From assembly GCF_025753855.1 (NCBI RefSeq), contig NZ_JAOWPT010000002.1, positions 248,001-312,000 of the forward strand: a stretch of 64,000 bases of DNA. Reading direction: 5' to 3'. Made by a program: the position numbers and the translations under genes. Numbering within the stretch: position 1 is the stretch's first letter; each line of letters opens with the position of its first letter. The notes under the pieces are model-generated. The model was not told where the DNA came from. It searched no databases and was given only the letters and a program-made list of their open reading frames with translations. This document shows positions 15,061 to 24,546 of this stretch, in pieces. The DNA comes from Mesorhizobium sp. ZC-5 (GTDB taxonomy: Bacteria > Pseudomonadota > Alphaproteobacteria > Rhizobiales > Rhizobiaceae).

Positions 15061-16326
15061 CTAAAATGCCAGCTGCACGGCCTCGCAGCGGCTATCAGCC
15101 AGTTGCGCCGCGACCTGCCGTGCCACCGCTTCGCCGGAAAGCCGCGCGCCGCCGCAGGTCTGGATCAAGGAACCGGCGAGCGCCTCGCCGGCGAAAAAGA
15201 TTCGCTCGGCGACCGGCTCCATCAGGATCCTGCGCGCCTCGGCTTTACCCGGCCGCGCCGCGGCATAGGCGCCGCGGACGAAGCGCTCGCCGCCCCAGTT
15301 GGTCATCATGGCGCGGCCGACATGCTTCCTGACGTCGTTTCCGAAAATGCCGCAAAGCCGGTCGGTGACGAAGTCGACGCCGGCGGCCTCGCCCGCGGCG
15401 GAAACCTCCCAGGCGAAGTCGCCGCCGATGAAGCCGACCATAAGATCGAGGTCGAAAGGGAAACAGAGGAAGTAGATGTCGTGGCGCGCGATCCGTTCGA
15501 TCAGCAGATCGTCGAACGGGCTGAGGCCAAGCCGGGTGCCGCGAATCTCGAGCGGGATCTTGGTCAGCATGCCCATGGGCAGGTCGAAGAAGGCAGAGAA
15601 ATGGCTGTCGGGCAACAGGGGGCTGAACTCGATCTCCTCGAAGGCAAGCACGGCCGGCGACGCGGTGACGATGACGGCTTTCGCGCGGACGGTGCCGCGG
15701 TCGGTGACGCAGGCGACGCCGGGGACATCCCACAGGATCTTGCGCACCGGTGTCGAGAGCTCGACCGGCACGTCGGCGCCGAACCTGGCAACCAGCGCAC
15801 CGAAGCCCTCGTAGGTGAAGTAGTTCGGCTCGAGGTCGGCGGCGGCCTTGAAGTCGGCGATGGAGATCTCGTCCTCGTCGGCGCCGAAGTCCATCGGCCC
15901 GGCGAAGGTCGCGGCCGCGCGCGTGGCGTGCCCCTTGGCGAGCAGCGACGACAGGCGGTCGTCCGTCCCTGTGTGGTTTTCGAGCAGTTCGGATATTTCC
16001 GTGTCGGCAGCCTTCATCGCGGCCTCCTCCTCCTCCGAGGCCTTGCGCTTGCGGTAATAAAGATGATCGACATTCATGTCGTGATGGTGGAGCGTCCAGC
16101 CGGCGGCCTCCGCCTCGGGAAAGTAAGGATTGCGGTCCGCGGCATGCAGCCATGCACAACCGATGTCGAACGGAACGCCGAAATGCTCCGTGGAGGTCCA
16201 GGCGCGGCCACCGATGCGGTTCATCGCCTCGAATACTTTGAAGGTCAGCCCTGCGGTGCGCAAGGACTTTGCCGCTGCAAGTCCGGCCGAGCCAGCACCG
16301 ACGATCACAACATCGACATCTTCCAT
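15061..16326 (-). CDS. Flavin-containing amine oxidase
   Basis: 421 residues from ATG 16326 (GAGGGGGG upstream). The N-terminus VVIVGAGSAGLAAAKSLRTAG is the FAD dinucleotide-binding motif, followed by FEAMNRIGGRAW, the GG doublet of amine oxidases. The C-terminus IFFAGEALAG plus the GARLSGEAVA helix completes the flavin site. The enzyme should oxidise a primary or secondary amine to an imine with O2 in the cytoplasm. No signal peptide is seen. No neighbour indicates the substrate. Confidence 0.88.
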   Translation of the reverse strand: MEDVDVVIVGAGSAGLAAAKSLRTAGLTFKVFEAMNRIGGRAWTSTEHFGVPFDIGCAWLHAADRNPYFPEAEAAGWTLHHHDMNVDHLYYRKRKASEEEEAAMKAADTEISELLENHTGTDDRLSSLLAKGHATRAAATFAGPMDFGADEDEISIADFKAAADLEPNYFTYEGFGALVARFGADVPVELSTPVRKILWDVPGVACVTDRGTVRAKAVIVTASPAVLAFEEIEFSPLLPDSHFSAFFDLPMGMLTKIPLEIRGTRLGLSPFDDLLIERIARHDIYFLCFPFDLDLMVGFIGGDFAWEVSAAGEAAGVDFVTDRLCGIFGNDVRKHVGRAMMTNWGGERFVRGAYAAARPGKAEARRILMEPVAERIFFAGEALAGSLIQTCGGARLSGEAVARQVAAQLADSRCEAVQLAF

Positions 16327-16491
16327 GGAATTTGCCCCCCTCAAGTTCTGTTCCACTTGATCTTAGGCAAGATTGTGCGTATCCGCCAGAAGGTCTCGGT
16401 TTGGCCGTAAACTTGACCTTAACGATGACAAACTGAATAGATGTTGGGAAAATCCGGCGATATGATTCAGGAAATTCTGAAGGAGAACGGC

Positions 16492-17289
16492 ATGGCACGA
16501 TCTGCCAAGGGAAAGTTTTTAGCAGTCGCTGCATTCGTCATGTTCGGAATGGCGGCAGGAAACGCCCAGGCGGCGACATGCGGCAACAACGCCGGCGGGT
16601 TCGAACAGTGGAAGGCAGAGTTCGCCAACGAGGCGAGAGCTGCCGGCGTCAAGAGCAAGGGTCTTTCAGCGCTGGCCGGCGCAAGATACGCCACGGCGAC
16701 GATCAAAGCCGACCGCGCCGTCCACAAGGCGTTCAGCGGCTCGGTGGAATCTTTCATGAAGCGCCGCGGAGGTGCTGCCATCATCTCCAAGGGCCGTTCG
16801 CTGAAGAAGTCGAACGCGGCGCTCTTCAACAAGATCGAAAGCACCTATGGTGTGCCGCCCGGCGTGCTGCTCGCCATCTGGGGCATGGAGACCGGCTTCG
16901 GCTCATTTATGGGCAAGCAGAATACGGTCTCAGCCATCGTGACGCTCGCTTATGATTGCCGCCGCCCGGGTTTCTTTACCCCGCATGCCATTGGAGCACT
17001 CATGCTGGTTGATCGCGGCGCGCTGAGCGCCGGCTCGGTCGGCGCCATGCATGGCGAGATTGGACACACCCAGTTCCTGCCCGGGAATGTATTGCAATAT
17101 GGCGTCGGCAACAAAAACCTGCGCGACAAAGGCACTGCTCTGGCCTCCACAGCCAACTTCCTCAGGGCGCATGGCTGGCGGGCCGGCGCAGGCTATGCGG
17201 GCAACATGGGTGCAATCGCGGGCTGGAACGCAGCCTCGGTCTATCAGCAGGCGATCGCCATCATCGGCGCCGAGATCGACGGCCAGTGA
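16492..17289 (+). CDS. Lytic murein transglycosylase, MltB-like (SLT_2)
   Basis: 265 residues; ATG 16492 with AAGGAG six nt upstream fixes the start. A signal peptide covers residues 1-28, ending in QAA, with a Cys at residue 30 that could be lipidated only if the lipobox were better than it looks. The catalytic Glu is E133 in LLAIWGMETGFG, the family 3 lytic transglycosylase motif. IGHTQFLPGNVLQYG matches the second conserved block. It cleaves peptidoglycan between MurNAc and GlcNAc to form anhydro-MurNAc ends in the periplasm. It ends at a strong terminator shared with the convergent gene. Confidence 0.92.
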   Translation: MARSAKGKFLAVAAFVMFGMAAGNAQAATCGNNAGGFEQWKAEFANEARAAGVKSKGLSALAGARYATATIKADRAVHKAFSGSVESFMKRRGGAAIISKGRSLKKSNAALFNKIESTYGVPPGVLLAIWGMETGFGSFMGKQNTVSAIVTLAYDCRRPGFFTPHAIGALMLVDRGALSAGSVGAMHGEIGHTQFLPGNVLQYGVGNKNLRDKGTALASTANFLRAHGWRAGAGYAGNMGAIAGWNAASVYQQAIAIIGAEIDGQ

Positions 17290-17313
17290 GATCTGCCTGC
17301 CTCATCGCAAAAG

Positions 17314-17339
17314 AAAAGCCCGGCTCAGGCCGGGTTTTT
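17314..17339. terminator. Bidirectional terminator
   Basis: Stem CCCGGC/GCCGGG extended by A/T pairs (AAAA with TTTT), followed by T residues on the plus strand. It separates the transglycosylase (+) and the secreted protein (-). Confidence 0.85.
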
Positions 17340-17355
17340 CATGTTCGCGACACGC

Positions 17356-17883
17356 CTACTGGACTTCGATCTGGTAGGAGCAGCCGGCCAGCGTCTTGCC
17401 GGGATGCGAATCGACGGTGGAGACATTGAGGGCGATGCGGGTCTTCAGCGTGATGCCGCCGTCCTCCTCGCTTTTCTCCACGATCACCTTTTCGCCGAGG
17501 AATTTTTCCGATGACGCCACGACGGGGGCGACGCCGAGCTTGTCGGCAAGCTCCTGCGGCGGCACGCCGTCGAGCACCATCATGGGGCCCGAACTGGTGA
17601 AGACGATATTGTCGGTCTGGTGGCCGAAAGCGGTGACCGGCGCCGGCAGCTTGAATTGGCCAAGCAGCGGATTGCCACTCTCGACCTCGGTCCAGCCGAG
17701 CTTTTCCAGCGCACCGTTTTCCTCGCCGGTCAGCCAGAAGGCAAAGTTGTTGTAGGTGGGGACGTCGGCCCTGCATTCGATCAGCGCCGCGAGATCGAGC
17801 GTCGCCGGATCGAAATCCTGGGCGCCGGCCGGCGCGGCGGCGGCAATCGAAAGCAGCATGGCGGCGCAACGGCGAAGGCGCAT
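17356..17883 (-). CDS. Secreted hypothetical protein
   Basis: 175 residues from ATG 17883, with AAGGAG 9 nt upstream inside the end of argG. Signal peptide about residues 1-22 (ending AGA). The mature protein contains CRADVPTYNNFAFWLTG near the start and KTLAGCSYQIEVQ at the end; the two Cys may form a disulfide. No known domain is recognised. Its start lies 6 nt from the argG stop, so it is probably read from the argG transcript. It probably acts in the periplasm. Confidence 0.75.
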   Translation of the reverse strand: MRLRRCAAMLLSIAAAAPAGAQDFDPATLDLAALIECRADVPTYNNFAFWLTGEENGALEKLGWTEVESGNPLLGQFKLPAPVTAFGHQTDNIVFTSSGPMMVLDGVPPQELADKLGVAPVVASSEKFLGEKVIVEKSEEDGGITLKTRIALNVSTVDSHPGKTLAGCSYQIEVQ

Positions 17884-17888
17884 CAGGT

Positions 17889-19112
<1,224 letters not shown>

Positions 19113-19317
19113 TCTTGAATTTCCAGCCTGGGGTTCGCGGGCGAGGTATCACGCCATTTCCGGTGTCCGCAAGAGATGAGCGCGAAAACGCCTGTCGCCC
19201 GGCTCGTCGCGGCGAGCGATATCCTCTTCAAACCGGGCTGCCTCCGCCGGCGGGATGCGCAATTTCATTAAATCTTTACCGATTCTTCCAACAGTGAATG
19301 GCTTTACGGGAGACCAG

Positions 19318-20328
19318 ATGGGACAGCTGCTGCAGCCAGCGAAGATTGTGGTGCCGGCCGATTGCCGGTTCCTGGCTGCCCTGGCGGCTGGTTTGCTCCT
19401 TTCGCTTTCTTCCGCAGCAGCCCAGGGCGACTGGCAGGAGGCCGGTTCCGGCGCCGTCGCCATCCTACCGCCGCCGCTCGACTCCACGGGGATCACCGGT
19501 GGTTCGCTGCATTGCGCCGAGCAGCGCTGGAACTTCCTGCTGAGGGTGGACCCCGCGGCGGCCGGGATCGCCGGCGACGACGCGCGGCTGACGATCGGCC
19601 GCGAGGAGTTTCCCGCCAAGGCGAACCGGACCGGCGCCGGCATCACGGTTTCTGTCCTGCCGGAGGCGCTTGAAGCGCTGAAGGCCGGCAACCGCGTTTC
19701 GATCACCGGCGGGAGCGGCAGTGAGCCGGCACAAGCAACGTTCCCGCTCGGCGGATCGCGCAAGGCGATCGAGGCGGTCGCGCCGCGCTGCAGCCAGGTC
19801 GACATGTCGGCGTATGACCGGATCGCATTCTCCGAAACCGGTCCCGGCGTCGAGCCGGCGAAAGCACTGCTTGCCGGCGAGATCAAGCGCTTCCGTTCGG
19901 CGACGGGAAAATCCCCGGCGGTGGCGGCGGTTGTCGTCGACCTCGAAGCGGACAGGAAGCTTCTGTTCGCCACGCTGTGCGGTTCGACAAGCTATTTCGG
20001 CGAGTCCGGATGCAGCCTTACCGGCTATGCGACGGAAAATGCAGCCGCGGAATGGAAGGAGGTCTACTCCACCGACGGGCTGCTCCTGCACACCGACCCG
20101 AAGGTTGCGAAGGATGGCTGGCCGGACCTGTTGACCTTGCCCACCGCCGGCGGCACCGAAGCGAGCCGCTGGCGCTGGGACGGCGGCGCCTATGCGATCC
20201 CGGATGGCGGCGCAGCCAATACGAAGCAGCGCGCCGAAGATCTGCCGGTTCCTGGATTACGCACTCGGACGGCGACGTGGCCGCAACTGGGTCCAGAGGT
20301 CGTAAGCCGCGAGCGCGAGGCCGAGTAG
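19318..20328 (+). CDS. Secreted hypothetical protein
   Basis: About 336 residues from ATG 19318 (GGGAG 5 nt upstream). A signal peptide (FLAALAAGLLLSLSSAAAQG) is clear. The mature chain has few Cys (LHCAEQRW, APRCSQVD, TLCGSTSYFGESGCSLTGY), suggesting disulfides in the periplasm. The segment AVVVDLEADRKLLFATLCGS plus SYFGESGCSLTGYA has the character of an exported inhibitor or envelope protein, but I do not recognise the family. The last 24 codons overlap the oppositely oriented small gene at 20257-20433, so the true C-terminus may be shorter or altered. Confidence 0.65.
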   Translation: MGQLLQPAKIVVPADCRFLAALAAGLLLSLSSAAAQGDWQEAGSGAVAILPPPLDSTGITGGSLHCAEQRWNFLLRVDPAAAGIAGDDARLTIGREEFPAKANRTGAGITVSVLPEALEALKAGNRVSITGGSGSEPAQATFPLGGSRKAIEAVAPRCSQVDMSAYDRIAFSETGPGVEPAKALLAGEIKRFRSATGKSPAVAAVVVDLEADRKLLFATLCGSTSYFGESGCSLTGYATENAAAEWKEVYSTDGLLLHTDPKVAKDGWPDLLTLPTAGGTEASRWRWDGGAYAIPDGGAANTKQRAEDLPVPGLRTRTATWPQLGPEVVSREREAE

Positions 20329-20433
20329 GATTGCGCCAGCCAGGTCCACGCGTGGCACGAACCACAGAACGACGCTGAAGAAGCCCGCCAGAGACAGGAA
20401 GGCGAGGAAGGCGAAGAGGCGTTTTCTGATCAT
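20257..20433 (-). CDS. Small two-helix membrane protein of the TRAP operon
   Basis: 58 residues, starting MIRKRLFAFLAFLSLAGFFS, with a second hydrophobic stretch VDLAGAILLGLALAAYDLW and a basic end RPRRRPSA. Two membrane helices joined by a short PRVD turn are expected. GGAG lies 8 nt before ATG 20433, and the start is only 25 nt after the dctM stop, so it is probably the last gene of the TRAP operon. Its 3' end overlaps the convergent secreted-protein gene by 72 nt. It could be a transporter-associated small protein; the function is unknown. Confidence 0.65.
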   Translation of the reverse strand: MIRKRLFAFLAFLSLAGFFSVVLWFVPRVDLAGAILLGLALAAYDLWTQLRPRRRPSA

Positions 20434-20458
20434 GCCAAGGTCTCCGTTTATCCGCCCG

Positions 20459-21877
20459 TCAGCCGTAGATGAGGTTCGGCAGCCAGTAGACGATCTGCGG
20501 GAATATATAGATCAGGACCATGCACAGGATCACGATCAGCATATAGGGCATCATGCCGCGAAATATGTCCGAGATCCGCACATGCGCCGGCGCGATACCC
20601 TTGAGGTAATAAGCCGACATGGCCATCGGCGGCGACAGGAACGCCGTCTGCAGATTGACCGCCACCAGGATGCCGAAGAATAACGGATCGATGCCGAAAT
20701 GCGGCAGCAGCGGCAGGAAGATCGGGATGAAGATGACGATGATCTCCGTCCATTCGAGCGGCCAGCCGAGGATGAAGATGATCAGCTGAGCGACGATCAG
20801 GAACATCAGCGGCGACATGTCGAGCCCGGTGACGAACTCGCTGATGAACTGCTGGCCGCCGAGATAGGCGAAGATAGACGCAAACGTCGCCGAGCCGACA
20901 AACAGCCAGCACACCATCGCCGAGGTGCGGGCGGTGAGGTAGACGCTTTCCTTCAGCCGCTGCCAGGTCAGCGCCCGATACGCGACCGCGAGCAGCAGCC
21001 CGCCGAGCGCACCGATCGCGGCGGCCTCCGAAGGGGTCGCGAAGCCGAAAAGGATGGCGCCGAGAACGGCAAGGATGAGGAAGGCGAGCGGCACGAAGGA
21101 GGTAAACATCATCCAGCATATCTGGACGAACGAATGATCGCCGATCTGCTCCTTGGTCGGTTTCGGCGCAAGATGCGGTTGCAGGACGGCCTTGCCGACG
21201 ACGTAGACGAGATAGAGACCCGCCAGAAAGAGGCCAGGCAGAAGTGCGGCCGCATACATCCGCACCACCGAAACGCCGGAGGTCGCCGCATAGACGATCA
21301 GCAGGATCGAGGGTGGGATCAGAATGCCGAGCGTGCCGCCGGCGCAAATGACGCCGGAGGCGTATCTGACATCGTATTTGGCCTTCAGCATGGCCGGAAA
21401 GGCAAGCAGTCCCATCAGGGTGACGACGGCGCCGACGATACCTGTAGCGGTCGCGAAAAGCGTGCAGGTGACGAGTGCCGCCACGGCCATCGATCCAGGA
21501 ATGCGTCGCGTCGCGATAAAGAGGGTGTTGAACAGCCGATCGACGATGTTTGCCCGCTCCACGATGTAGCCCATAAAGAGGAAGAGCGGGATCGCGGTCA
21601 GCACGTCGTTGGACATGACCGAATAGGTCTGGTTGACGAACAGATCGAAGATGCGGTTGTTGAAGAAGCCGCCGACCCAGGTTTCGGTCAGCGTCCAGCC
21701 ATCGGCGCCGGACTCCACCGCCCGCTCGTAGCTGCGCCACATGCGGTCGGCATCGAAATAGGCGTAGTAGCCGAACGCCACCCCGAGCGCCATGAGGGTG
21801 AAGGCGACCGGAAAACCCAGGAATATCGCCAGGATAAGAATAAGGAGCATGCCAACGGCAATTTGCGGATCGCTCAT
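20459..21877 (-). CDS. TRAP transporter large permease (DctM)
   Basis: 472 residues with about 12-13 membrane helices. Motifs such as IPLFLFMGYIVERANI, PGSMAVAALVTCTLFATATG and GGTLGILIPPSILLIVYA are DctM hallmarks. It is the sodium-driven channel subunit of a tripartite ATP-independent periplasmic transporter. ATG 21877 overlaps the dctQ stop as ATGA, showing translational coupling. The length fits the family. Confidence 0.95.
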   Translation of the reverse strand: MSDPQIAVGMLLILILAIFLGFPVAFTLMALGVAFGYYAYFDADRMWRSYERAVESGADGWTLTETWVGGFFNNRIFDLFVNQTYSVMSNDVLTAIPLFLFMGYIVERANIVDRLFNTLFIATRRIPGSMAVAALVTCTLFATATGIVGAVVTLMGLLAFPAMLKAKYDVRYASGVICAGGTLGILIPPSILLIVYAATSGVSVVRMYAAALLPGLFLAGLYLVYVVGKAVLQPHLAPKPTKEQIGDHSFVQICWMMFTSFVPLAFLILAVLGAILFGFATPSEAAAIGALGGLLLAVAYRALTWQRLKESVYLTARTSAMVCWLFVGSATFASIFAYLGGQQFISEFVTGLDMSPLMFLIVAQLIIFILGWPLEWTEIIVIFIPIFLPLLPHFGIDPLFFGILVAVNLQTAFLSPPMAMSAYYLKGIAPAHVRISDIFRGMMPYMLIVILCMVLIYIFPQIVYWLPNLIYG

Positions 21878-22515
21878 TGGTCGTCCTTCCTGTTGATGTC
21901 CGGACTATAGCCGGAGGGGATGTCGATGGCCTCGGAACCGTGCTTCAGCACGTCGAGCGTCTGCGCCTGCATTAGGACCTTTTCCGTCTCCTCGACGTCT
22001 TCCTCGGCGCGAAGCCACTCGCCCGTGCGCAGGCAGATGACGCAGCGGAACACTTGCGCGATACCCTGGATGAAGAGCAGGATCCCGGCCGCGACAATGA
22101 CCGACTTGAGCTGGAAGATCGGGATTCCGGCGGGGCTGTTGGAGCTCACCTCGAAATAGCGCCAGGAGCGCGCCGAATATTTCCAGCCGGCGAAGACCAG
22201 CGCCAGCACTCCGGGAAAGAAAAACAGGAAGTAGAGCACCAGCTCGACGCCCGCCTGGGTACGGGGCTGCCACAGGCGGTAGATGAAGTCGCCGCGCACA
22301 TGGCCGTCGCGCGAGAGCGTGTAGGCCCCCGCCATCATGAACAGGGTTCCGTAGAGCATGTAGGAAAGGTCGAATGCCCAGGGCGTCGGCGCGGTGAAGG
22401 CATAGCGCACGACCACTTCGTAGCCGATGCCGAACGCCATCACGATGATGCACCAGGCGAAGACCTTGCCGAACCATGCCGACAGGTCATCCGCAAACCG
22501 AATGTAGCCTTCCAT
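21874..22515 (-). CDS. TRAP transporter small permease (DctQ)
   Basis: 213 residues from ATG 22515 (GAGG upstream). Four helices are visible, with WFGKVFAWCIIVMAFGIGYEVVVRYAF first and LYFLFFFPGVLALVFAGW third. The conserved segment DGHVRGDFIYRLWQPRTQ is typical of DctQ. The long charged C-terminal tail (about 170-213) is more extended than in many homologues. It pairs with DctM in the inner membrane. Confidence 0.93.
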   Translation of the reverse strand: MEGYIRFADDLSAWFGKVFAWCIIVMAFGIGYEVVVRYAFTAPTPWAFDLSYMLYGTLFMMAGAYTLSRDGHVRGDFIYRLWQPRTQAGVELVLYFLFFFPGVLALVFAGWKYSARSWRYFEVSSNSPAGIPIFQLKSVIVAAGILLFIQGIAQVFRCVICLRTGEWLRAEEDVEETEKVLMQAQTLDVLKHGSEAIDIPSGYSPDINRKDDQ

Positions 22516-22598
22516 GACAGTTGCCTCAGCACGCGGTTCAGGATGGTGACGGAGCGAACCGGTTCGCTCCGTCACGGGGTCTCAAAACACCAATGACG

Positions 22599-23720
22599 TC
22601 AGATCTTGTCCGGGAAATAGTGCTGATAGGCGAGTTGATAGTCTGGAGCATTGAGCAGGCTGTAATAAACGACACGCTCGCACCAGGCTTTCTGGCTGTC
22701 CACCACCTTCTTAAAATAGGGGTCTTCCATCAGCGGCGGAAGGATCTTGTCCCAGGCTTCCAGCTGCGCCTTGAGCACCGAGTCGGGGGTGCGCTTCACG
22801 TTGACGCCGGATTCGGTCTGCAGCTTCTGCAGATCGGCCGAATATTGCTGCATCGCCAGCGAATAATTGGCGAGGTGCGCCGCTTCGACGCCGTATTTCA
22901 GGATCGCCTGAAGGTCGGGATCGAGGCCCTCGAACGTGTCCCTGTTGAAGATGTATTCGAAGGATTCGGAAGCCTGGTGGTAGGAAGCCAGCATGTAGTT
23001 CTTGGCCACGTCCTGGGCGCCGAAGCGCATATCGGACGTCGGGTTGTTGAACTCGAAACCGTCGATGACGCCGCGCTCCATGGCCGGCACGATTTCGCCG
23101 CCGGGAAGCTGCGACACCGCCGCGCCCATTGATTGGAACAGGTCGGCCGCCAGACCGACGGTGCGGTATTTCAGACCTTGCAGTTGGGCAGCGTCCGTGA
23201 TCTCGCCCTTGAACCAACCGAGCGGCTGGGCCGGCATGCCGAAGGACAGGAAGCCGACGATGTTGAGGCCGAGAATGTCCTGGGTAAGCTCGCGATAGAA
23301 CTCCTGGCCGCCGCCATGATAGAGCCAGGCGATCATCTGGTTGGCGTCGCCGCCGAAGACCGGGCCGGTGCCGAACAACGAGGCGGCCTTGTTCTTGCCG
23401 TACCAGTAGACCGGCACGGTATGGGCCGCATCGATCGTCCCGTCATGGCAAGCGTCCTGCACCTGGAAGGCACCGACAACGGCGCCGGCGGGCAGCAGAT
23501 CGATCTTGATGCGGTTGTTCGACATTTCCTGGACGCGCTGCACATATTGCGCGGCCATCTCCTGGAAGATGTCCGAGGCGGGCCATGACGATTGCATCTT
23601 CAGCGTCACCGGTGCCTGGGCCAACACGGCCGGCGCGGCGAGCGTGGCGCCGACGGCCGCGGTTCCCCCCAACGCGGAAGATTTCAGGAATCTGCGGCGT
23701 GAGATCGGTTTCTCGGTCAT
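22599..23720 (-). CDS. TRAP transporter substrate-binding protein (DctP family, Tat-exported)
   Basis: 373 residues; ATG 23720 has GGGAGGAA at 5-nt spacing. The N-terminus ISRRRFLKSSALGGTAAVG is a twin-arginine signal. The body matches the DctP family of mannonate/keto-acid type binding proteins (KMQSSWPASDIFQEMAAQYV, FGMPAQPLGWFKGEI, RTVGLAADLFQSMGA). It captures a carboxylate-type ligand in the periplasm and hands it to DctQM; the ligand is unknown. It is the first gene of the operon. A palindrome lies upstream at 23804-23819. Confidence 0.93.
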   Translation of the reverse strand: MTEKPISRRRFLKSSALGGTAAVGATLAAPAVLAQAPVTLKMQSSWPASDIFQEMAAQYVQRVQEMSNNRIKIDLLPAGAVVGAFQVQDACHDGTIDAAHTVPVYWYGKNKAASLFGTGPVFGGDANQMIAWLYHGGGQEFYRELTQDILGLNIVGFLSFGMPAQPLGWFKGEITDAAQLQGLKYRTVGLAADLFQSMGAAVSQLPGGEIVPAMERGVIDGFEFNNPTSDMRFGAQDVAKNYMLASYHQASESFEYIFNRDTFEGLDPDLQAILKYGVEAAHLANYSLAMQQYSADLQKLQTESGVNVKRTPDSVLKAQLEAWDKILPPLMEDPYFKKVVDSQKAWCERVVYYSLLNAPDYQLAYQHYFPDKI

Positions 23721-23773
23721 TGAAGTTCCTCCCTTGAGTGATGGTTTCTTGTTGTTCGCGAAAGTTAGCATAT

Positions 23774-23803
23774 TGAATACGTTACGCCACGCAAGTCAGT
23801 CAA
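23774..23803 (-). promoter_or_regulatory. Possible promoter of the TRAP operon
   Basis: Minus strand: TTGACT (23803-23798), 18-nt spacer, TATTCA (23779-23774). The -35 lies right beside the palindrome at 23804-23819. The -10 is imperfect. Confidence 0.4.
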
Positions 23804-23819
23804 AGGACGTAAATGTCCT
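23804..23819. promoter_or_regulatory. Inverted repeat in the dctP/lysE divergent region
   Basis: AGGAC-GTAAAT-GTCCT. It abuts the possible dctP -35 box and lies 74 nt before the LysE start, so a regulator here could act on either gene. No regulator gene is adjacent. Confidence 0.45.
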
Positions 23820-23892
23820 ACGATTGGCCTATCTGGCGGGTATTGCGGACTTCCATTATAGGAACGGGCGTCCAAGCAGGTGGAACGCTCCA

Positions 23893-24534
23893 ATGTCCTT
23901 CATCCCCGACTGGCCGATCATCCTCCAGTTCGCCATCGCGACCTTCATCATCGCCATCACGCCGGGACCGGATATGACGCTGTTCGTCGGGCGGGCGCTC
24001 TCGGAAGGCCGAGCCGCGGGATTTGCGTGCATGTTCGGGGCAATGAGCGGCATCATCATCCACACGACGCTGGTGGCGCTCGGCCTGTCGGCGCTGATCG
24101 TTGCTTCGCCCGAGGCTTTTCTGGTGCTGAAGATCGGCGGCGCCGGTTATCTGGTCTGGCTCGCGTACCAGGCGATCCGTCACGGCTCGGCGTTTTCACC
24201 CGAGAAGAAAAGTGGCCAGCAGCGATCTCTCTTCCAGAACTGGGCGATGGGGCTTGGCATCAATCTGCTCAACCCCAAGATCATCCTGTTCTTCATGACC
24301 TTTCTGCCGCAATTCGTCTCGGCCAGCGATCCGCATGCGCCGGGCAAGCTGTTCTTCCTCGGGCTGCTGTTCATCCCGCTGTCGCTGCCGGTGACGGCGC
24401 CGATGGTGATCGCCGCCGACCGCTTCGCCGGGCTGCTTCGGAAAAGCCCAAGGGTGACACGCGTGGTCGACTATCTGTTTGCGGGCGTATTCTCGGCATT
24501 TGCGCTGAAGATCCTGACCGCCCAGGCGAAGTAG
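23893..24534 (+). CDS. LysE/RhtB-family amino-acid exporter
   Basis: 213 residues from ATG 23893 with AGGTGG upstream. ATFIIAITPGPDMTLFVGRAL near residue 20 is the LysE/RhtB signature (PGPD), and GLGINLLNPKIILFFMTFLPQFV near 125 is the second conserved block (NPK). Six hydrophobic segments are expected in the inner membrane. These carriers export amino acids or their analogues by proton exchange. It is divergent from the TRAP operon and close to the SMP-30 gene, convergent at its end. Confidence 0.93.
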   Translation: MSFIPDWPIILQFAIATFIIAITPGPDMTLFVGRALSEGRAAGFACMFGAMSGIIIHTTLVALGLSALIVASPEAFLVLKIGGAGYLVWLAYQAIRHGSAFSPEKKSGQQRSLFQNWAMGLGINLLNPKIILFFMTFLPQFVSASDPHAPGKLFFLGLLFIPLSLPVTAPMVIAADRFAGLLRKSPRVTRVVDYLFAGVFSAFALKILTAQAK

Positions 24535-24546
24535 ACTGGCGTTCGA

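Noticed and set aside
15103-16410. + strand frame opposite the amine oxidase
   Set aside because: Antisense shadow; the amine oxidase frame has clear FAD motifs.
16492-17289. Lipoprotein assignment for the lytic transglycosylase
   Set aside because: A Cys follows the signal peptide at residue 30, but the preceding residues do not form a proper lipobox, so Sec cleavage is preferred.
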